A stretch of 64,000 bases of DNA from Microvirga sp. VF16 (GTDB lineage: Bacteria; Pseudomonadota; Alphaproteobacteria; Rhizobiales; Beijerinckiaceae). The position numbers and the translations under genes were made by a program. Each line of letters begins with the position of its first letter. Within the stretch, counting starts at the first letter, position 1. Below the pieces are notes generated by a model that was not told the origin of the DNA, made no database searches, and saw only the letters and a program-made list of their open reading frames with translations. The stretch spans positions 496,001-560,000 of the forward strand of contig NZ_CP069356.1 in the NCBI RefSeq assembly GCF_016864375.1, written 5' to 3'. Positions 1-8,228 of this stretch are shown one piece after another.

Positions 1-669
1 CCGCAGGACAACTCTCCGACCCCCTCGTCATGGGGTTTCGCCCTCGCGTCGCTCGTGCTCCTTCAGGCCGTCACGAACATGATCTTCTTCGTCATGCCGA
101 CCCAGTTGTCGTTCTTCTTCGAGCGGGCTGGCTACGATAGCCCGGTGATGACCGGATCGGCGCTTGGCGTCCTGATGCTCTCGGGCGGCTGTTTCGCGCT
201 GCTGTATGGCCGGGTCCAGCAGGCCATCGGACATGTCGGCATCTTCGCGTTGGGGTATGGTGCGATGGCAACCGGGTTTCTGCTGCTGGCCCATGCTTCG
301 ACACCTCCAGTGTGGTTCGTCGCGGCCTCAGCCATCGGAGCGGGCTACGCACTGGTCTCGCCGGGCTTCGTGACCCTTGCCCTGGGGATTACGCCAATCC
401 GGAGGAGAGGGATGGCTGGCGGGATCCTGACCGCTTCCGTGTTCATCGGTCAGTTCTGTTCGCCCCTCCTGAGCACGCCGTTGATCGCGGCATACGGCTA
501 CGAGGGGCTGTTCCAGATCGTCTCATCGATCGTGGCAGTGATGTCCGTTGCCGCCGTCCTGAAGGCATGCGCGATGAGACTTCAGGTATGGAAAGGCGGG
601 ACGCCATCGATGGAGTGGCGTCATGCGGCGAAACAAGTATCTGCTCCCAGACCGAATTCTGGCGAATGA
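1..669 (+). CDS. MFS transporter, C-terminal part (gene starts before the window)
   Basis: The reading frame is open from base 1, so the start lies outside. About 222 residues are visible, with roughly five to six hydrophobic segments and basic loops such as ITPIRRRGMAGG, which fit the second half of a major facilitator superfamily protein. The last 35 residues are polar and look like a cytoplasmic tail. It reads in the same direction as the aio genes, but a 515-bp gap separates them, so I do not place it in the aio operon. The substrate cannot be told from this half; an arsenic or phosphate-ester role would be a guess from position only. Confidence 0.75.
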   Translation, partial: PQDNSPTPSSWGFALASLVLLQAVTNMIFFVMPTQLSFFFERAGYDSPVMTGSALGVLMLSGGCFALLYGRVQQAIGHVGIFALGYGAMATGFLLLAHASTPPVWFVAASAIGAGYALVSPGFVTLALGITPIRRRGMAGGILTASVFIGQFCSPLLSTPLIAAYGYEGLFQIVSSIVAVMSVAAVLKACAMRLQVWKGGTPSMEWRHAAKQVSAPRPNSGE

Positions 670-1184
670 CGCCTTTTGGCACTCCAGAGACGTAAGCGCT
701 TGGTCCGCTTCCGCGGTCATGAGCCGACGTCCCTTGGGTGACTGGAAGGTGAAAGGATGACCCGTTGCGGTCATTCCGATGATGCGGCTGACTGCAACCA
801 ATCTGAGATTTCCCGAGCGCAGGGGCTAGTCCATGCTACGTCATCGTGACAAGCGAGCGGAGGGTCCCAGCCGAATACCATTAGTCCAGAAACCCGGCCC
901 CTGTTCCATTCTGAAGACCTTATTGCTCGGGGCAACCCCCCTCGACAAAATCGACGTCTTTCCGGCGTACGAGCCAAGCGGACCGTCGTCCGGCAAGGCC
1001 ATCCGCAAGAACTGCTCACACGCGGGAAAAAGTCCGCGGCGAATGGCTGAGATAGGAAAGGGCAGCGGCCTGCCAACCCTTTAACCCAAAGGGCTGATAC
1101 AGAAGCGTCGCCTTGCTCTCCTGGCAGCTTCGGGCATAGCATGTCCGGCAAAAGACTTTCCGGGTATCCGGATGGGAGGAAGCG
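670..1184. other. Intergenic stretch before aioX
   Basis: No convincing gene is seen on either strand; the short open frames lack ribosome sites and family-like sequence. It must hold the aioXSR promoter, but I could not pick a clear -35/-10 pair. A 38-bp segment at 726-763 resembles one beyond the second ars operon. Confidence 0.5.
726..763 (+). repeat. Imperfect direct repeat, copy 1 (upstream side of arsenic block)
   Basis: By eye, 31 of 38 bases match 31729-31766 in the same orientation without gaps; the core GGAAGGTGAAAGG followed by [A/T]TGACCC is shared. It may be a dispersed intergenic repeat or a trace of an insertion boundary. Confidence 0.5.
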
Positions 1185-2057
1185 ATGGATCGCCCCGGGC
1201 TTTCACGCCGGGAGGTGGTTTCAGGCATCCTGGCACTGGCAACGGTGACCGGCGTTCCCCCAGCCGTTGCCGCGCCCGAAGAACTCAGGTTCGGCCTGAC
1301 CCCGGTCTTCCTCACCTCCGACCTCGAGCTTCTCGACCGCCTGCGCTCGTACCTGGAGCACGCGACGGGCTTCCCGGTCCGGCTGGTCACACGGCGCACG
1401 TACCAGGAGATCACCTCGCTCCTCCTCTCGGGACAGCTCGACGCGGCCTGGATCTGCGGCTACCCGTTCGTGGCGAACCAGCCGAGGCTGGCGCTCGTCG
1501 CGGTCCCGGTCTGGCGCGGCAGGCCGCTCTACCGCTCCTACCTCATCACCGGACGGGACAGGCAAGCGGATGGTCTCAAGGCCCTGAAGGGTGACGTCCA
1601 CGCCTTCTCCGACCCAGACAGCAACTCGGGCTGGCTGGTGACCGCGGCGGCGCTCGCCCGGGACAACCGGACGCCGGAGCGGTTCTTCGGCCGGACGATC
1701 TTCACCTACGGCCACCGGAACGTCATCCGCGCCGTCGCGTCCGGACTGGCCATGAGCGGCAGCGTCGACGGCTACGTCTACGAAGTCATGCGCGAGACCG
1801 AGCCGGATCTCATTGCCCCGACCAAGGTCATCCGCCAGTCCGAGCCCATGGGGTTCCCGCCGATCGCCTGCGCGGCCAGCATCATGGACGCTTCCAGGAC
1901 CGAGGCGCTGCGGACCGCGCTCGTCCGGATGGCCGACCACCCGGACGGCCAGGCCGTCCTGCGGTTGCTGCGCCTGGACGGGTTCAGCATAGAGGCGCCC
2001 GGCCTCTACGACATGATCGCCGCCGAGATGGCGGTCGTGCGGGGAGGGGCCGGATGA
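1185..2057 (+). CDS. aioX: AioX, periplasmic arsenite-binding protein
   Basis: This 290-residue protein is a PhnD/PBP-type periplasmic binding protein. The N-terminus has SRREV followed by a hydrophobic stretch to about residue 29, a Tat-like or Sec export signal. Family landmarks include FGLTPVFLTSD near residue 36 and CGYPFVANQPRLALVAVPVWRG near residue 90. In Agrobacterium and Rhizobium NT-26, AioX binds As(III) and passes the signal to the AioS kinase; that role is inferred here from its place directly before aioS and aioR. The start at 1185 has a good upstream GGAGGAAG site. Its stop overlaps the aioS start by four bases (ATGA), so the two are translationally coupled. Confidence 0.88.
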   Translation: MDRPGLSRREVVSGILALATVTGVPPAVAAPEELRFGLTPVFLTSDLELLDRLRSYLEHATGFPVRLVTRRTYQEITSLLLSGQLDAAWICGYPFVANQPRLALVAVPVWRGRPLYRSYLITGRDRQADGLKALKGDVHAFSDPDSNSGWLVTAAALARDNRTPERFFGRTIFTYGHRNVIRAVASGLAMSGSVDGYVYEVMRETEPDLIAPTKVIRQSEPMGFPPIACAASIMDASRTEALRTALVRMADHPDGQAVLRLLRLDGFSIEAPGLYDMIAAEMAVVRGGAG

Positions 2058-3496
2058 TCGCGCTCCGCCTTCCCATGGCCGTCAAGATCCCGCTGGTGGT
2101 GACGGTGTTCATGGCGGCGGTCGCCGTGTTCGTGTCCGAGCGGGTGCTCACCCGCTTCCAGGAGGCGCAGACCAAGCATCTCGGCGACCTGGCCGCGATC
2201 TACCTCGACGGCCTCGCGTCGTCGCTCGTCGACCCGGTGGTCCGAGAGGACGTCTGGGAGGCGTTCGACATCGTCGACCGGGCGCGCCAGACCCATGCCG
2301 GGCTCAAGCTGACCGAGACCGTCGTCGCGCTCGCCGACGGGCGGGTGCTCGCGTCGTCCGACCCGCGGGTCCATCCGTCCCTGTCGGCCCTGCCGCCCTC
2401 GTTCCTGCCCCAGCGGGCCATGGCGCCGATGATCGTTGTGCGCGCCGACGAGGCCCGTGCCGTCGCGCGCCGGGACCTGTCCTCCGGCGGCACCGTCGTC
2501 GGCTCGGTGCATGCCGCCTTCGACATCGCCCCACTCCTGGCCGAGCGGCGCTCGGTCCTGCTGTCCCTCATCGTCACCAACGCGGTGCTGACGTTCGTTC
2601 TCGCGCTGGCGGCCTGGCTCGTCGTCCGACGCATGATGCGGCCGGTCCGGGTTCTGGCGTCTCACCTCGAGACCGGCATGCAGGGACAGGTCGAACCCAT
2701 TCCGGATTCCTTCCTGGACAAAGCCCCGGTCGAGTTCCGCCGCCTGTTCGGGGCCTTCAATCGCATGGCCGAGGCCGCGCGGGAGCGGGAGGCACTCTCG
2801 CGCCAGCTCGTCGAGGAAGAGCGGCTGGCCAGCCTCGGTCGCCTGGCGTCCGGGATGGCGCACGAGATCAATAATCCGCTCGGCGGCCTCTTCAACGCCC
2901 TCGACACCTTGAAGGAGCATGGGGAACGCGGCGACGTCCGCCGCCGCACGATCGACCTGATCGAGCGGGGGCTGAAGGGCATCCGCGACGTGGTACGCAC
3001 GACGCTCGTGACCTACCGGGCCGACCGTGACGTCCATTCGCTCAAGCGGGCCGACATCGATGACCTCAGGCTGCTGGTCGAGCCCGAGGTCCGGCGCAAG
3101 CGGTTGATGCTCCGGTGGGTCAACGAGGGTTACGACGAACTGCCCATGTCGCCCTCGGTCGTCCGGCAGGTGCTGCTCAATGTCCTTCTCAACGCCTGCC
3201 GGGCGACGCCGGAGGGAAGCCAGGTCGCGTTCGAGGCCCACGTCGAAGGCCCGTGCTTCGTCGTCACCATCGAGGATATGGGACCCGGCCTTCCCGTGGG
3301 CGCACGACACGCGCTGACGGATCCGGGGAACAAGCCTCTCTCGGGCTCCGGGGGCGGGCTTGGCCTCTGGATGGTGCATCGCCTGGTCAAGGAGGTCGGC
3401 GGCACGGTCGCGGCGCTGCCGCGAATTCCGGCCGGGACCGTCGTTCGCATCACGATCCCGCTCGAGGATGAGGAGGGAACCGCCAATGTCGCTTGA
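2054..3496 (+). CDS. aioS: AioS, arsenite-responsive sensor histidine kinase
   Basis: A 480-residue membrane kinase. There is one hydrophobic segment near residues 12-28, a periplasmic sensing region, a second segment near 170-190, then a HAMP-like linker. The dimerisation/phosphorylation motif MAHEINNPLGG places the phospho-acceptor His near residue 270. Downstream are an N-box (LLNVLLNACRATPEG), GPGLP and GGGLGLWMVHRLV ATPase motifs. It overlaps aioX at the start and aioR by 11 bases at the end, a tight three-gene signalling unit. The partner regulator is sigma-54 dependent, as in known AioSR systems. Assignment as AioS rather than another NtrB-like kinase rests on the operon with aioX, aioR and aioBA. 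Confidence 0.88.
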   Translation: MIALRLPMAVKIPLVVTVFMAAVAVFVSERVLTRFQEAQTKHLGDLAAIYLDGLASSLVDPVVREDVWEAFDIVDRARQTHAGLKLTETVVALADGRVLASSDPRVHPSLSALPPSFLPQRAMAPMIVVRADEARAVARRDLSSGGTVVGSVHAAFDIAPLLAERRSVLLSLIVTNAVLTFVLALAAWLVVRRMMRPVRVLASHLETGMQGQVEPIPDSFLDKAPVEFRRLFGAFNRMAEAAREREALSRQLVEEERLASLGRLASGMAHEINNPLGGLFNALDTLKEHGERGDVRRRTIDLIERGLKGIRDVVRTTLVTYRADRDVHSLKRADIDDLRLLVEPEVRRKRLMLRWVNEGYDELPMSPSVVRQVLLNVLLNACRATPEGSQVAFEAHVEGPCFVVTIEDMGPGLPVGARHALTDPGNKPLSGSGGGLGLWMVHRLVKEVGGTVAALPRIPAGTVVRITIPLEDEEGTANVA

Positions 3497-4913
3497 GGGA
3501 CGGACCATCGCGCTGGTCGAGGACGATCCGATCATGGGCGAGTCGCTGGCCGACCGCCTCTCCCTGGAGGGGGCCAACGTCATCTGGTGGCAGGACTGCC
3601 GGGCCGCCGTCGATAACCTCGGGACGTCGTCCCCCGACCTCGTTGTCTGTGACATCCGCCTGCCGGACGGCACCGGCGAGGACGTGTTCCGCATCGCCTC
3701 GTCCATGCCTGAGGGACCGCCGTTCCTGTTCGTCACGGGACACGCCGACATCGACCAGGCCGTCAGGCTCATGCGCAACGGGGCCAGCGACTACCTGACG
3801 AAGCCGTTCGAGATGAGCGCCTTCCTGAGTCGGCTCGGGCAATTGCTCCGTCCGACGGTGCCATCCGGCGCCGCCGTCCTCGGGATCAGCCGGCAGATGC
3901 TCGACACCCAACGGCTGCTCCAGCGCATCGGGCATCTCTCCGCGCCCGTCCTGCTGACCGGGGAGACGGGTGTCGGCAAGGAGGTGTGCGCCCGCTACCT
4001 CCACGGGCTACGCGCTCCCGCGCCCGGTCCCTTCGTGGCCGTGAACTGCGCGGCGATCCCGAGGGACCTGATGGAGAGCGAGCTGTTCGGGCATGAGAAG
4101 GGAGCCTTCACGGGCGCTTCCGCCCGCCATCTCGGGTACGCCGAGCGCGCCCGCGACGGCATCCTGTTCCTGGACGAGATCGGCGAGCTGGACCTGAAGT
4201 TGCAGACCAAGCTCCTCCGGTTGCTGGAGGACCGCACCTTCCATCGCCTCGGGGGCGAGAGCGAGGTCCCGTTCAAGGCCCGGCTCGTCTGCGCCACCAA
4301 TGCCGACCTGGCAGCCCGGATCAGGGCGGGCGAGTTCCGCGAGGACCTGTACTACCGGATCAACGTCCTGACCGTGCCTGTCCCGCCGCTGCGGGAGCGT
4401 CCGGACGATGTCGAGTGGCTGGCGGTTCGCTTCGCAGACGTTTTTTCGGCCGATGCCGGAGTCGAGCTGGCGGGCTTCAGCGGCCTTGCCCTTGAGGAGC
4501 TCAAGGCACATGCCTGGCCGGGAAACGTGCGTGAGCTGCGCAACCGGATCGAACGCGCGGTCGCCCTGTCACCAGGACCATGGATCACGCCGGGCGACCT
4601 GTTCCCGGAACGGGCCGGGAGGCGGGGCGATGCCGCGCCGCGGGTGGGCGGCCTGGAGGCGGTCCGGGACGAGGCCGAGCGGCGGGAGATCCTGCGGGCG
4701 CTGCGCCTGAACGGCGGCGTCATCAACGCGGCGGCCGGCATGCTCGGGATCTCGCGGACGACCATGTGGGAGAAGATGCGCCGCCACCGGATCGACGGGT
4801 CGGCAGGCAAGGGGACGTTCGGAAATCCGAACATGGAGAGCGCCGACGTTCGGATTTCCGGCGATCGCGGGAGCGGATCACCCGTCGATCCCGTGGGGCC
4901 ACGGGGCGGATAG
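3486..4913 (+). CDS. aioR: AioR, sigma-54-dependent response regulator of arsenite oxidase
   Basis: The protein has 475 residues from the ATG at 3486, which follows a GAGGAGG-like site inside the end of aioS. Domains in order are a receiver (VEDD near 11, phospho-acceptor Asp near 56 in CDIRLP, KPF near 105), an AAA+ sigma-54 activator domain (GETGVGKE Walker A; GAFTGA loop that touches sigma-54; FLDEIGELDL Walker B), and a Fis-type helix-turn-helix near the end (INAAAGMLGISRTTMWEKM). About 35 residues follow the HTH, a long, low-similarity tail encoded by the DNA that carries the likely AioR binding sites. It probably drives the sigma-54 promoter just downstream. Confidence 0.92.
   Translation: MSLEGRTIALVEDDPIMGESLADRLSLEGANVIWWQDCRAAVDNLGTSSPDLVVCDIRLPDGTGEDVFRIASSMPEGPPFLFVTGHADIDQAVRLMRNGASDYLTKPFEMSAFLSRLGQLLRPTVPSGAAVLGISRQMLDTQRLLQRIGHLSAPVLLTGETGVGKEVCARYLHGLRAPAPGPFVAVNCAAIPRDLMESELFGHEKGAFTGASARHLGYAERARDGILFLDEIGELDLKLQTKLLRLLEDRTFHRLGGESEVPFKARLVCATNADLAARIRAGEFREDLYYRINVLTVPVPPLRERPDDVEWLAVRFADVFSADAGVELAGFSGLALEELKAHAWPGNVRELRNRIERAVALSPGPWITPGDLFPERAGRRGDAAPRVGGLEAVRDEAERREILRALRLNGGVINAAAGMLGISRTTMWEKMRRHRIDGSAGKGTFGNPNMESADVRISGDRGSGSPVDPVGPRGG
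4818..4862 (+). promoter_or_regulatory. Paired upstream activator sites, probable AioR binding
   Basis: Site 1 is GTTCGGAAATCCGAAC at 4818-4833, an inverted repeat with six-base arms around AAAT. Site 2 is GTTCGGATTTCCGG at 4849-4862. Their starts are 31 bases apart, about three helical turns, and they lie about 95 and 70 bases upstream of the -24 element, normal for a sigma-54 enhancer. Both sit inside the last codons of aioR. Confidence 0.7.
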
Positions 4914-4927
4914 CGGCAGGCAACGCT

Positions 4928-4942
4928 TGGCACGCTCCTTGC
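4928..4942 (+). promoter_or_regulatory. Sigma-54 (-24/-12) promoter of aioBA
   Basis: TGGCACGCTCCTTGC matches the RpoN consensus TGGCAC-N5-TTGC, with GG and GC ten bases apart. It lies 40 bases before the aioB start and just after aioR, whose product is a sigma-54 activator. Confidence 0.88.
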
Positions 4943-4981
4943 AACATGGCCTTCCGCAACAAGACACGCGGGAGGAAATCC

Positions 4982-5506
4982 ATGAAACGCTGCGATCTGC
5001 TCGTCGATCTCGGCCGCCGGCGGTTCCTGTCCGGCGCCGGCCTTGCCGCCGCAGGGGCGGCCGCCAATGCCGTCCTGCCCACGGCGGAAGCCAAGGCCGC
5101 GGTACCGACGGCCAGGGTGGCCTATCCGTCCAACCGTCTCGGCAACGTGAAGGACCTCAAGCTCAACGAGCCAGTGGACGTCGCGTACCCCGATCCAGAT
5201 GCGCCCGGTGTCCTGCTCAAGCTCGGGAAGCGGGTCGAGGGTGGCATCGGTCCCGACGGCGACATCGTCGGCTTCACGACGATCTGCCCGCACAAGGGCT
5301 ATCCGCTCGCCTACAACGCCCAGACCAAGACCCTGAACTGCTCCAGCCACTACTCGGTCTTCGACTGCGAGGCCGGCGGGCAGGAGACCTGGGGCCACGC
5401 GACCCAGAACCTGCCGCAGTACTCGCTGCGGGTCGACGACAAGGGCGACATCTACGCGGAAGGGCTCGACGAGCTCCTCTACGGCCGCCTGTCCAACGTG
5501 CTCTGA
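4982..5506 (+). CDS. aioB: AioB, Rieske small subunit of arsenite oxidase
   Basis: The 174-residue protein starts with a twin-arginine signal (GRRRFLSGAG then Ala-rich to about residue 40), so it folds with its 2Fe-2S cluster before export to the periplasm. Rieske ligands are visible as C102-P-H104 and C120-S-S-H123. The positions that form the extra disulfide in the Alcaligenes faecalis enzyme are Tyr107 and Ser122 here, so this is the disulfide-free type known from Rhizobium NT-26. It passes electrons from AioA to cytochrome c or another acceptor. A GGGAGGAA site precedes the ATG; aioA follows after 11 bases. Confidence 0.93.
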   Translation: MKRCDLLVDLGRRRFLSGAGLAAAGAAANAVLPTAEAKAAVPTARVAYPSNRLGNVKDLKLNEPVDVAYPDPDAPGVLLKLGKRVEGGIGPDGDIVGFTTICPHKGYPLAYNAQTKTLNCSSHYSVFDCEAGGQETWGHATQNLPQYSLRVDDKGDIYAEGLDELLYGRLSNVL

Positions 5507-5517
5507 GGGAGGCTGAG

Positions 5518-8142
5518 ATGGCCTACAAGCGACAGATCGACCGCCTTCCGATCATTCCGGCGGACGCCAGGGAACACAACGTGGTGTGTCACTACTGCAT
5601 CGTCGGATGCGGCTACAAGGCCTACACCTGGGACATCGACCGACAGGGCACCACAGACCCATCCGGCAACAAATTCGGCGTCGATCTCGCCAAGCAGCAG
5701 GGCGCCGAAACCGAGGCCTGGTATGCGCCCGCGATGTACAACGTCGTCCGGCAGGACGGGAAGGACGTCCACATCGTCATCAAGCCCGACAAGGACTGCG
5801 TCGTGAACTCGGGCCTCGGCTCGATCCGCGGTGCCCGGATGGCGGAGATGTCCTACTCGCCCGTGCGCAACACCGAGCAGCAACGTCTGACCGATCCGAT
5901 GGTCTGGCGCTACGGCCAGATGCAGCCGACGAGCTGGGACGACGCCCTCGACCTCGTCGCCCGCGTGACCGCCGCGGTCATCAACGAGCAGGGCGAGGAC
6001 GGCCTGTTCGTATCCGCCTTCGACCATGGCGGGGCCGGTGGCGGCTACGAGAACACCTGGGGCACGGGCAAGCTCTACTTCACCGCCATGAAGGTGAAGA
6101 ACATCCGCATCCACAACAGGCCCGCCTACAATTCGGAGGTCCACGCGACACGTGACATGGGCGTCGGCGAGTTGAACAACTGCTACGAGGACGCCGAACT
6201 CGCCGACACGATCGTGGTTGTCGGCGCGAACTCGCTCGAGACCCAGACCAACTACTTCCTGAACCACTGGATCCCGAACCTGCGCGGGATGTCCGCGGAC
6301 AAGAAGAACGCGCAGTTGCCGGGCGAGCCGCACGAGCCCGCCCGCGTCATCGTTGTCGATCCACGTCGCACGGTGACGATCAACGCCTGCGAGGTCGAGG
6401 CCGGCAAGGACCGGGTGATGCACCTGGCGATCAACTCGGGCACGGACCTCGCGCTGTTCAACGCCTGGCTGACCTACATCGCGGAGAAGGGCTGGGTCGA
6501 TAAGTCCTTCATCGACGCCTCGACGAAGGACTTCGACAAGGCGATTGCCGGCAACCGGACGAGCCTGGAGGAGGCGGCGCAGATCACCGGCCTCACGGTC
6601 GACCAGATCCGGCAATCGGCGGAGTGGATCGCTCAACCAAAGGCCGGCGGAGCCCGTCGCCGTACCATGTTCGCCTACGAGAAGGGCCTGATCTGGGGCA
6701 ACGACAACTACCGCACCAACGGTGCGCTGGTGAACGTCGCTCTTGCGACGGGCAACATCGGTCGTCCCGGCGGCGGCTGCGTCCGCCTCGGCGGCCATCA
6801 GGAGGGCTATTCCCGGCCGGCCGACGCCCACGTCGGCCGGCCCGCGGCATACGTCGACCAGCTCCTGATCAACGGCAAGGGCGGCGTGCACCACATCTGG
6901 GGCTGCGACCACTACAAGACGACGCTGAACGCGCTCCAGTTCAAGCAGGCCTACAAGAAGCGGACCGACCTGGTGAAGGACGCCATTTCGGCCGTACCGT
7001 GGGGCGACCGCCCCGCGATGGTCGCGGCGATCATGGACGCGATCCGCAAGGGTGGCCTGTTCTCGGTCGACGTCGACATCATCCCGACCCAGATCGGGCA
7101 GGCCAGCCACATCTGGCTGCCGGCCGCGACGTCGGGCGAGATGAACCTGACGTCGATGAACGGCGAGCGGCGCATGCGGCTCACCGAGCGCTACATGGAT
7201 CCGCCCGGCCGGGCCATGCCGGACTGCCTGATCGCGGCGCGGATCGCCAACAACCTGGAGCGGGTCTTCCGCGAGACGGGCAAGACGGACGTCGCCGACC
7301 GCTTCAAGGGCTTCGACTGGAAGACCGAGGAAGACGCCTTCATGGACGGCTACCACCAGCACGAGAAGGGCGGCGAGTTCGTGACCTACGCCCGTCTCAG
7401 GGCGATGGGCACGAACGGTTTCCAGGAGCCGGCGGTCGGGATCGAGGGCGGCCCGGTCGGCACCGGCAGCTCACCGGGCGGGACGACCACGGGGCAGCAG
7501 CCCGGCATGGTGGTGCAGGGGCCGGCGATCGAGGGTGCCCGCGGCAAGGAGCCCGTGCAGCAGGCCGCGACGGGTTCAGCGGCGGCTCCTGCTCCGACAG
7601 GCGGGACCGAACGCATCATCGGCACGAAGCGGCTCTACGCGGATGGGAAGTTCAACACGAAGGACGGCAAGGCCATCTTCATGGAGACGCAATGGCGCGG
7701 CTTGCAGGCTGCGGGCAAGCAGGCGGAGAAGGACAAGTTCGCGTTCCTGATCAACAACGGACGCACCAACCATGTCTGGCAGAGCGCCTATCTCGACCAG
7801 GAGAACGACCTCGTCATGGACCGCTGGCCGTTCCCGTTCATCGAGATGAATCCGCGCGACATGGCGGAGCTCAACCTGAAGCCGGGCGACCTGGTCGAGG
7901 TCTACAACGACAACGGCTCGACGCAGGCAATGGCCTATCCCACCGAGGCGGCGAAGCCGAAACAGACCTTCATGCTGTTCGCCTACCCGATGGGCGTGCA
8001 GGGCAACGTGGTCTCGGCCGGGGTGAACGAGTTCATCATCCCGAACTACAAGCAGACCTGGGGCAACATCCGCAAGATCGCGGACGCGCCGGAGGCGGTG
8101 AAGGGCCTGTCGTTCAAGTCGAAGGAGTACAAGGTCTCGTAG
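5518..8142 (+). CDS. aioA: AioA, molybdopterin large subunit of arsenite oxidase
   Basis: An 874-residue catalytic subunit that oxidises As(III) to As(V) at a bis-MGD molybdenum centre. The CX2CX3C motif at C24, C27 and C31 is the [3Fe-4S] site of this family. Molybdopterin oxidoreductase blocks follow (for example GTGKLYFTAMKVKNIRIHNRP, EVGKD-like and NNGRTNHVWQSAY regions). There is no signal peptide; export would ride on the Tat signal of AioB. Family members are usually about 820-850 residues; the excess is a Gly/Pro/Gln/Thr-rich insert near residues 639-701 (7432-7620). The start at 5518 has GAGGGAGG upstream. Confidence 0.95.
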   Translation: MAYKRQIDRLPIIPADAREHNVVCHYCIVGCGYKAYTWDIDRQGTTDPSGNKFGVDLAKQQGAETEAWYAPAMYNVVRQDGKDVHIVIKPDKDCVVNSGLGSIRGARMAEMSYSPVRNTEQQRLTDPMVWRYGQMQPTSWDDALDLVARVTAAVINEQGEDGLFVSAFDHGGAGGGYENTWGTGKLYFTAMKVKNIRIHNRPAYNSEVHATRDMGVGELNNCYEDAELADTIVVVGANSLETQTNYFLNHWIPNLRGMSADKKNAQLPGEPHEPARVIVVDPRRTVTINACEVEAGKDRVMHLAINSGTDLALFNAWLTYIAEKGWVDKSFIDASTKDFDKAIAGNRTSLEEAAQITGLTVDQIRQSAEWIAQPKAGGARRRTMFAYEKGLIWGNDNYRTNGALVNVALATGNIGRPGGGCVRLGGHQEGYSRPADAHVGRPAAYVDQLLINGKGGVHHIWGCDHYKTTLNALQFKQAYKKRTDLVKDAISAVPWGDRPAMVAAIMDAIRKGGLFSVDVDIIPTQIGQASHIWLPAATSGEMNLTSMNGERRMRLTERYMDPPGRAMPDCLIAARIANNLERVFRETGKTDVADRFKGFDWKTEEDAFMDGYHQHEKGGEFVTYARLRAMGTNGFQEPAVGIEGGPVGTGSSPGGTTTGQQPGMVVQGPAIEGARGKEPVQQAATGSAAAPAPTGGTERIIGTKRLYADGKFNTKDGKAIFMETQWRGLQAAGKQAEKDKFAFLINNGRTNHVWQSAYLDQENDLVMDRWPFPFIEMNPRDMAELNLKPGDLVEVYNDNGSTQAMAYPTEAAKPKQTFMLFAYPMGVQGNVVSAGVNEFIIPNYKQTWGNIRKIADAPEAVKGLSFKSKEYKVS

Positions 8143-8228
8143 GCTTTCCCCGCAAGGGCCGGGCGGGCACGTCCGGCCCCTCGCGGGAGCCGCGGCCCCG
8201 GCAATGAACAGGTGGCGAGGAATCCTTG

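Noticed and set aside
2006..3778. A 590-residue open frame on the minus strand across aioS
   Set aside because: It is antisense to a clear kinase gene, very rich in Arg, Asp, His and Gly, has no family-like motif, and is the kind of shadow frame that high GC produces.
5479..7362. A 627-residue minus-strand frame opposite aioA
   Set aside because: Same reason: it mirrors the codon positions of aioA and has no domain or ribosome site.
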